A stretch of DNA of 8,989 nt from CAYUYM01 sp964449305 (GTDB lineage: Bacteria > Bacteroidota > Ignavibacteria > SZUA-365 > CAYQST01), in NCBI GenBank assembly GCA_964449305.1, contig CAYUYM010000138.1:1-8989 (forward strand). The letters are read 5' to 3'. Positions 6,944 through 8,989 of this stretch are shown here, piece by piece. Every line of letters begins with the position of its first letter. Position 1 is the first letter of the stretch. The notes under the pieces were generated by a model. That model was given only the letters and a program-made list of their open reading frames with translations, was not told where the DNA came from and made no database searches. Position numbers and translations under genes: made by a program.

Positions 6944-7020
6944 TCAATCGAACATTCCTGAAAAGCTCATAAAAATAACCAAATCAATCGTTTATACCAA
7001 GCGTTTCCCACGGCGATTGA
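6944..7020. repeat. Three copies of the word TCAATCG in the mtaB-ffh gap
   Basis: TCAATCG lies at 6944-6950 and 6984-6990 on the plus strand, exactly 40 bp apart, and as its reverse complement CGATTGA at 7014-7020. All three fall in one 125-bp intergenic region that also holds the best promoter candidate. Two copies form an inverted pair with a 23-bp spacer. Three occurrences of a 7-mer in so short a stretch is more than expected by chance, though AT-rich gaps favour such words. They could be binding sites for a regulator of the ffh transcript; no known operator is recognised. Confidence 0.35.
6972..7000 (-). promoter_or_regulatory. Candidate sigma-70-type promoter upstream of ffh
   Basis: On the coding strand TTGGTA (7000-6995) is followed after 17 bp by TATTTT (6977-6972); each matches the sigma-70 consensus at four of six positions. 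A transcript would start near 6965 and leave a leader of about 37 nt before ffh. A second AT-rich hexamer, TATAAA (6996-6991), overlaps it but has no -35 partner. The stretch 7053-6929 is the only clearly AT-rich gap in the window, so a promoter is expected here even if the exact boxes are uncertain. Confidence 0.35.
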
Positions 7021-7053
7021 CGAATTTCCCTTTGGGACTTGCTCTGAAACACC

Positions 7054-8394
7054 TTACTCGCCTGTCTCCATCACCATGTGATCCACGGGCTCGGCACGCA
7101 TACCCTCCCCCATCACCGCCGTCAGGCGCACGCGGACGAAGGTGTTCTCCCGCGCGGCGGCCGCAGGCAGGGCGACCGGGATGAAGTTGGATGTGAGACC
7201 GATGCGATCCGTTCCGCTCACGCGTGCCTCCATGAGGGCGCGTTCGCTGTGCCCGATACGCGAGTCCCAGAATGCCCGGCGCTTCGCCTCGGACAGGACG
7301 TGCAGTGCCCGACTGCGGCGCACGGCACTGCGTCCGTCCACCTTCCCGCCCCAGGTGTGGGATTCGGCATTCGGCCGGTCGGAGTAGCGAAACACATGGA
7401 GGTAACTCAGTGGGAGTTCCCCGATGAAGGCGGCTGTCTCATCGAACAGCGCATCCGTCTCGCCCGGGAAGCCGACGATCACATCCGCACCGATGCAGGC
7501 ATCGGGCAGGGCGGCATGGACGGCGAGCACACGATCGCGGTAGAGATCCGTGCCGTGGCGGCGGCGCATGGCGGCGAGCACCTCCCTGCTGCCGGACTGC
7601 AGTGGGATGTGGAAGTGCCGGCACAGGCGGTCGTGCTCGGCGGTGAGGTGGATGATGTCGTCGGTGAGGAGGTTGGGTTCGATGGAACTGATGCGGATGC
7701 GGAAGTCCCCGTCCAGGTCCAGCAGGCGCAGGAGCAGCTCATGGAGCGAACCGCCGCTGCGGCGCCCGAAGTCGCCCACGTTGACGCCGGAGAGCACGAG
7801 TTCATGGAAGCCATCGTCGAGCAGACGTCGGGCGGCAGCCACGGCATCGCTTGTGTCCATGCTGCGCGATCCGCCACGTGCCGCGGGGATGGTGCAGTAG
7901 GAGCAGGAGTAGTCGCAGCCGTCCTGGATCTTGAGGAAGGCCCGCGTGCGCCCGGAGACCTCTGACGACGCGGCGGGGGTGAAAAACGCGGACTCGTCGA
8001 GCGAGTGGCAGTGGATCTCGGTGATGTCGCGCTTGTGGAAGGCGGCAAGGTGGTCAAGCGCCCGTCCCTTCTCGGCCGTGCCGAGCACGAGGTCAACGCC
8101 CTCCATGGTGGCGAGGGTGGCGGCATGGAGTTGCGCATAGCAGCCGGTGACGATGATGACACCCTCGGGCGAGCGCCGCACCGCCTGGCGGATGAGCCTG
8201 CGGCAGTCGCTGTCGGCGTGCGAGGTGACCGTGCAGGTGTTGATGAGCACCACATCGGCCGTCTCCTCGAAGGGGACGAGCCGCCCGCCGCGCTCGACGA
8301 ACTCCGCCGCGATGGAGGAGCTCTCCGCATAGTTCAGCTTGCATCCGACGGTGGCGACCGCGATGGTGCGCCCCGCGAAGGTGGTGTCCGTCAT
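7054..8394 (-). CDS. mtaB: tRNA t6A37 methylthiotransferase MtaB (MiaB family radical SAM enzyme)
   Basis: Radical-SAM enzyme that adds a methylthio group to t6A at position 37 of ANN-decoding tRNAs, giving ms2t6A. The 446 residues fit the family. The UPF0004 domain holds the three cysteines of the auxiliary iron-sulfur cluster: Cys18 (VGCKLN), Cys54 (NTCTV) and Cys85 (TGCYAQ). The radical SAM domain has CDYSCSYC, with Cys160, Cys164 and Cys167, followed by IPAARGGSRS. Later elements are LSGVNVGDFG, RISSIEPNLL, HIPLQSGS, IGADVIVGFPGET and HVFRYSDRPNA. The C-terminal TRAM-like domain (about 380-440) contains GLTSNFIPVALP. The VGCKLN and NTCTV forms, and 'ARGGSRS' rather than 'RGRERS', favour MtaB over MiaB or RimO. 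The ATG at 8394 has an AAAGGAAA ribosome site about 10 nt upstream. It follows rpsA by 87 bp and precedes ffh by 125 bp. Together with TrmD, this window encodes two enzymes acting at tRNA position 37. Confidence 0.94.
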   Translation of the reverse strand: MTDTTFAGRTIAVATVGCKLNYAESSSIAAEFVERGGRLVPFEETADVVLINTCTVTSHADSDCRRLIRQAVRRSPEGVIIVTGCYAQLHAATLATMEGVDLVLGTAEKGRALDHLAAFHKRDITEIHCHSLDESAFFTPAASSEVSGRTRAFLKIQDGCDYSCSYCTIPAARGGSRSMDTSDAVAAARRLLDDGFHELVLSGVNVGDFGRRSGGSLHELLLRLLDLDGDFRIRISSIEPNLLTDDIIHLTAEHDRLCRHFHIPLQSGSREVLAAMRRRHGTDLYRDRVLAVHAALPDACIGADVIVGFPGETDALFDETAAFIGELPLSYLHVFRYSDRPNAESHTWGGKVDGRSAVRRSRALHVLSEAKRRAFWDSRIGHSERALMEARVSGTDRIGLTSNFIPVALPAAAARENTFVRVRLTAVMGEGMRAEPVDHMVMETGE

Positions 8395-8434
8395 GTCTGT
8401 GTTTCCTTTCGTCCGGTGTCCCCGGTATAATGCG

Positions 8435-8462
8435 GGCGGGGCGACACGTGTGCCGCCCCGCC
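8435..8462 (-). terminator. GC-rich hairpin between rpsA and mtaB, possible terminator or attenuator
   Basis: GGCGGGGCG (8435-8443) and CGCCCCGCC (8454-8462) form a perfect 9-bp stem around a 10-nt loop that contains the palindrome ACACGTGT. It begins 19 bp after the rpsA stop codon. On the coding strand it is followed by CGCATTATACC and not by a run of T, so a classical intrinsic terminator is not shown. It may instead stabilise the 3' end of the rpsA message or only partly reduce read-through into mtaB. Confidence 0.5.
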
Positions 8463-8481
8463 GTGATGCATCAGATGGATG

Positions 8482-8989
8482 TCAGATTTCGTCGAAGTTC
8501 AATTCGTCGGGCTTCACATCGGTGCTCTCGGCCGCGGGGGCGTCCATGAGACCGTGGGCAGACAGGAAGGCGTCATTCGCCTCCTGATCCCGGCCCTTGA
8601 AGTACTCGACCACGGAGAGCACGATCTTCTTGTTCTCCTTGTCGAACTCGATCACCTTCAGCGGCAGCACGTCGCGCTCGCGGAAGGACTCGGGGATGTT
8701 GCGGACCTGCTTGGTCGCGAGCTGGGACGACGGCACAAAGCCATCGACACCGGCGGCGAGTTCCACGATCACGCCCTTCTCGATGATGCGGACGATCGCA
8801 CCCTCGGTCTCGGTGCCGACTGCGTAGAGCGCCTCGAAGCTGTCCCACGGGTTGTCGATCACCTGCTTGTGACCGAGCGAGATGCGGCGTTGTTCCACAT
8901 CGATGCCGAGGATGATGACGTCGATGTGATCGCCCTTCTTCACGATCTCTCCCGGGTGACGGATCTTCTTGGTCCATGACAGGTCGGAG
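8482..8989 (-). CDS. rpsA: 30S ribosomal protein S1, C-terminal 168 residues (5' end beyond window)
   Basis: S1 binds mRNA on the 30S subunit and helps initiation on structured or weakly Shine-Dalgarno messages. The frame is open to the window edge. The apparent GTG at 8943 is an internal valine, because conserved S1 sequence (DLSWTKKIRHPGEIV) continues upstream of it. The visible part holds the end of one S1 OB-fold repeat, closing with RRISLGHKQ, then the linker NPWDSFEALYAVGT, then a full S1 repeat (about residues 58-128 of the visible part) with GAIVRIIEKGVIVEL, GVDGFVPSSQL and the closing KENKKIVLSVVEYF. A short acidic tail ends in NFDEI. The W-T-K-K-I and SLGHKQ signatures resemble Bacteroidota/Chlorobiota S1. 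The number of preceding repeats cannot be seen. It is followed by a hairpin and then mtaB. Confidence 0.97.
   Translation of the reverse strand, partial: SDLSWTKKIRHPGEIVKKGDHIDVIILGIDVEQRRISLGHKQVIDNPWDSFEALYAVGTETEGAIVRIIEKGVIVELAAGVDGFVPSSQLATKQVRNIPESFRERDVLPLKVIEFDKENKKIVLSVVEYFKGRDQEANDAFLSAHGLMDAPAAESTDVKPDELNFDEI

Noticed and set aside
7028..7038. Short hairpin TCCC-AAA-GGGA after mtaB, considered as its terminator
   Set aside because: A 4-bp stem with a 3-nt loop and no T-run is not enough to stop transcription.
8426..8431. Perfect TATAAT on the plus strand
   Set aside because: There is no plus-strand gene downstream and no suitable -35 box was seen; on the coding strand it is not a promoter hexamer. 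Probably chance.
8943..8943. GTG at 8943 as the start of a small 153-residue gene
   Set aside because: Conserved ribosomal protein S1 sequence continues in frame upstream to the window edge, so this is an internal valine codon of rpsA.

Overview
Every gene in this window reads on the minus strand, so transcription runs from high to low coordinates. In that order they are: the 3' end of rpsA (ribosomal protein S1), mtaB (tRNA ms2t6A methylthiotransferase), ffh (SRP GTPase), rpsP (S16), rimM (16S maturation factor), trmD (tRNA m1G37 methyltransferase), rplS (L19), an MqnA/MqnD-family protein, recN (SMC-like repair ATPase), and the 5' part of cysS (cysteinyl-tRNA synthetase). There are nine complete or nearly complete housekeeping genes and one divergent enzyme-family gene. 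I see no mobile element, CRISPR array, tRNA, rRNA, phage gene or toxin-antitoxin pair.

Organism: GC-rich bacterial chromosome. Several sequence details point to the Bacteroidota/Chlorobiota (FCB) side of the tree. The S1 C-terminus carries DLSWTKKI followed by an SLGHKQ repeat end. TrmD has GHYKGVDDRV where proteobacteria have a GRYEGIDER-type loop. S16 has a long Lys/Ala-rich tail, and MtaB has the C-terminal form common in that group. This placement comes from memory of family sequences, not from a search. Codon usage and base composition look even across the window, with no sign of recent transfer.

Layout: (1) 8989-8482, rpsA end, then an 87-bp gap with a strong 9-bp GC hairpin. (2) 8394-7054, mtaB. 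(3) 7053-6929, a 125-bp AT-rich gap that is the best promoter region in the window, with three copies of a 7-bp word. (4) 6928-834, a compact run ffh-rpsP-rimM-trmD-rplS-(MqnA-like)-recN-cysS with gaps of 12 to about 80 bp and one 11-bp gene overlap (rimM/trmD). It is probably transcribed mainly from the gap upstream of ffh. No other gap exceeds 130 bp, so there are no unexplained gene-free stretches.

How the genes fit together: the core is the conserved translation and secretion cluster. It covers ribosomal proteins at the subunit interface (S16, L19), 30S maturation (RimM), two modifications at tRNA position 37 (TrmD and MtaB), nascent-chain targeting (Ffh), mRNA binding (S1) and tRNA charging (CysS). 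RecN adds double-strand-break repair. The one gene that does not obviously belong is the MqnA/MqnD-family gene at 2578-3384. It keeps the family's central and C-terminal motifs but not the expected N-terminal motif, and it is the most interesting item here. Overall the window is ordinary core genome, and I did not find a convincing undescribed system.
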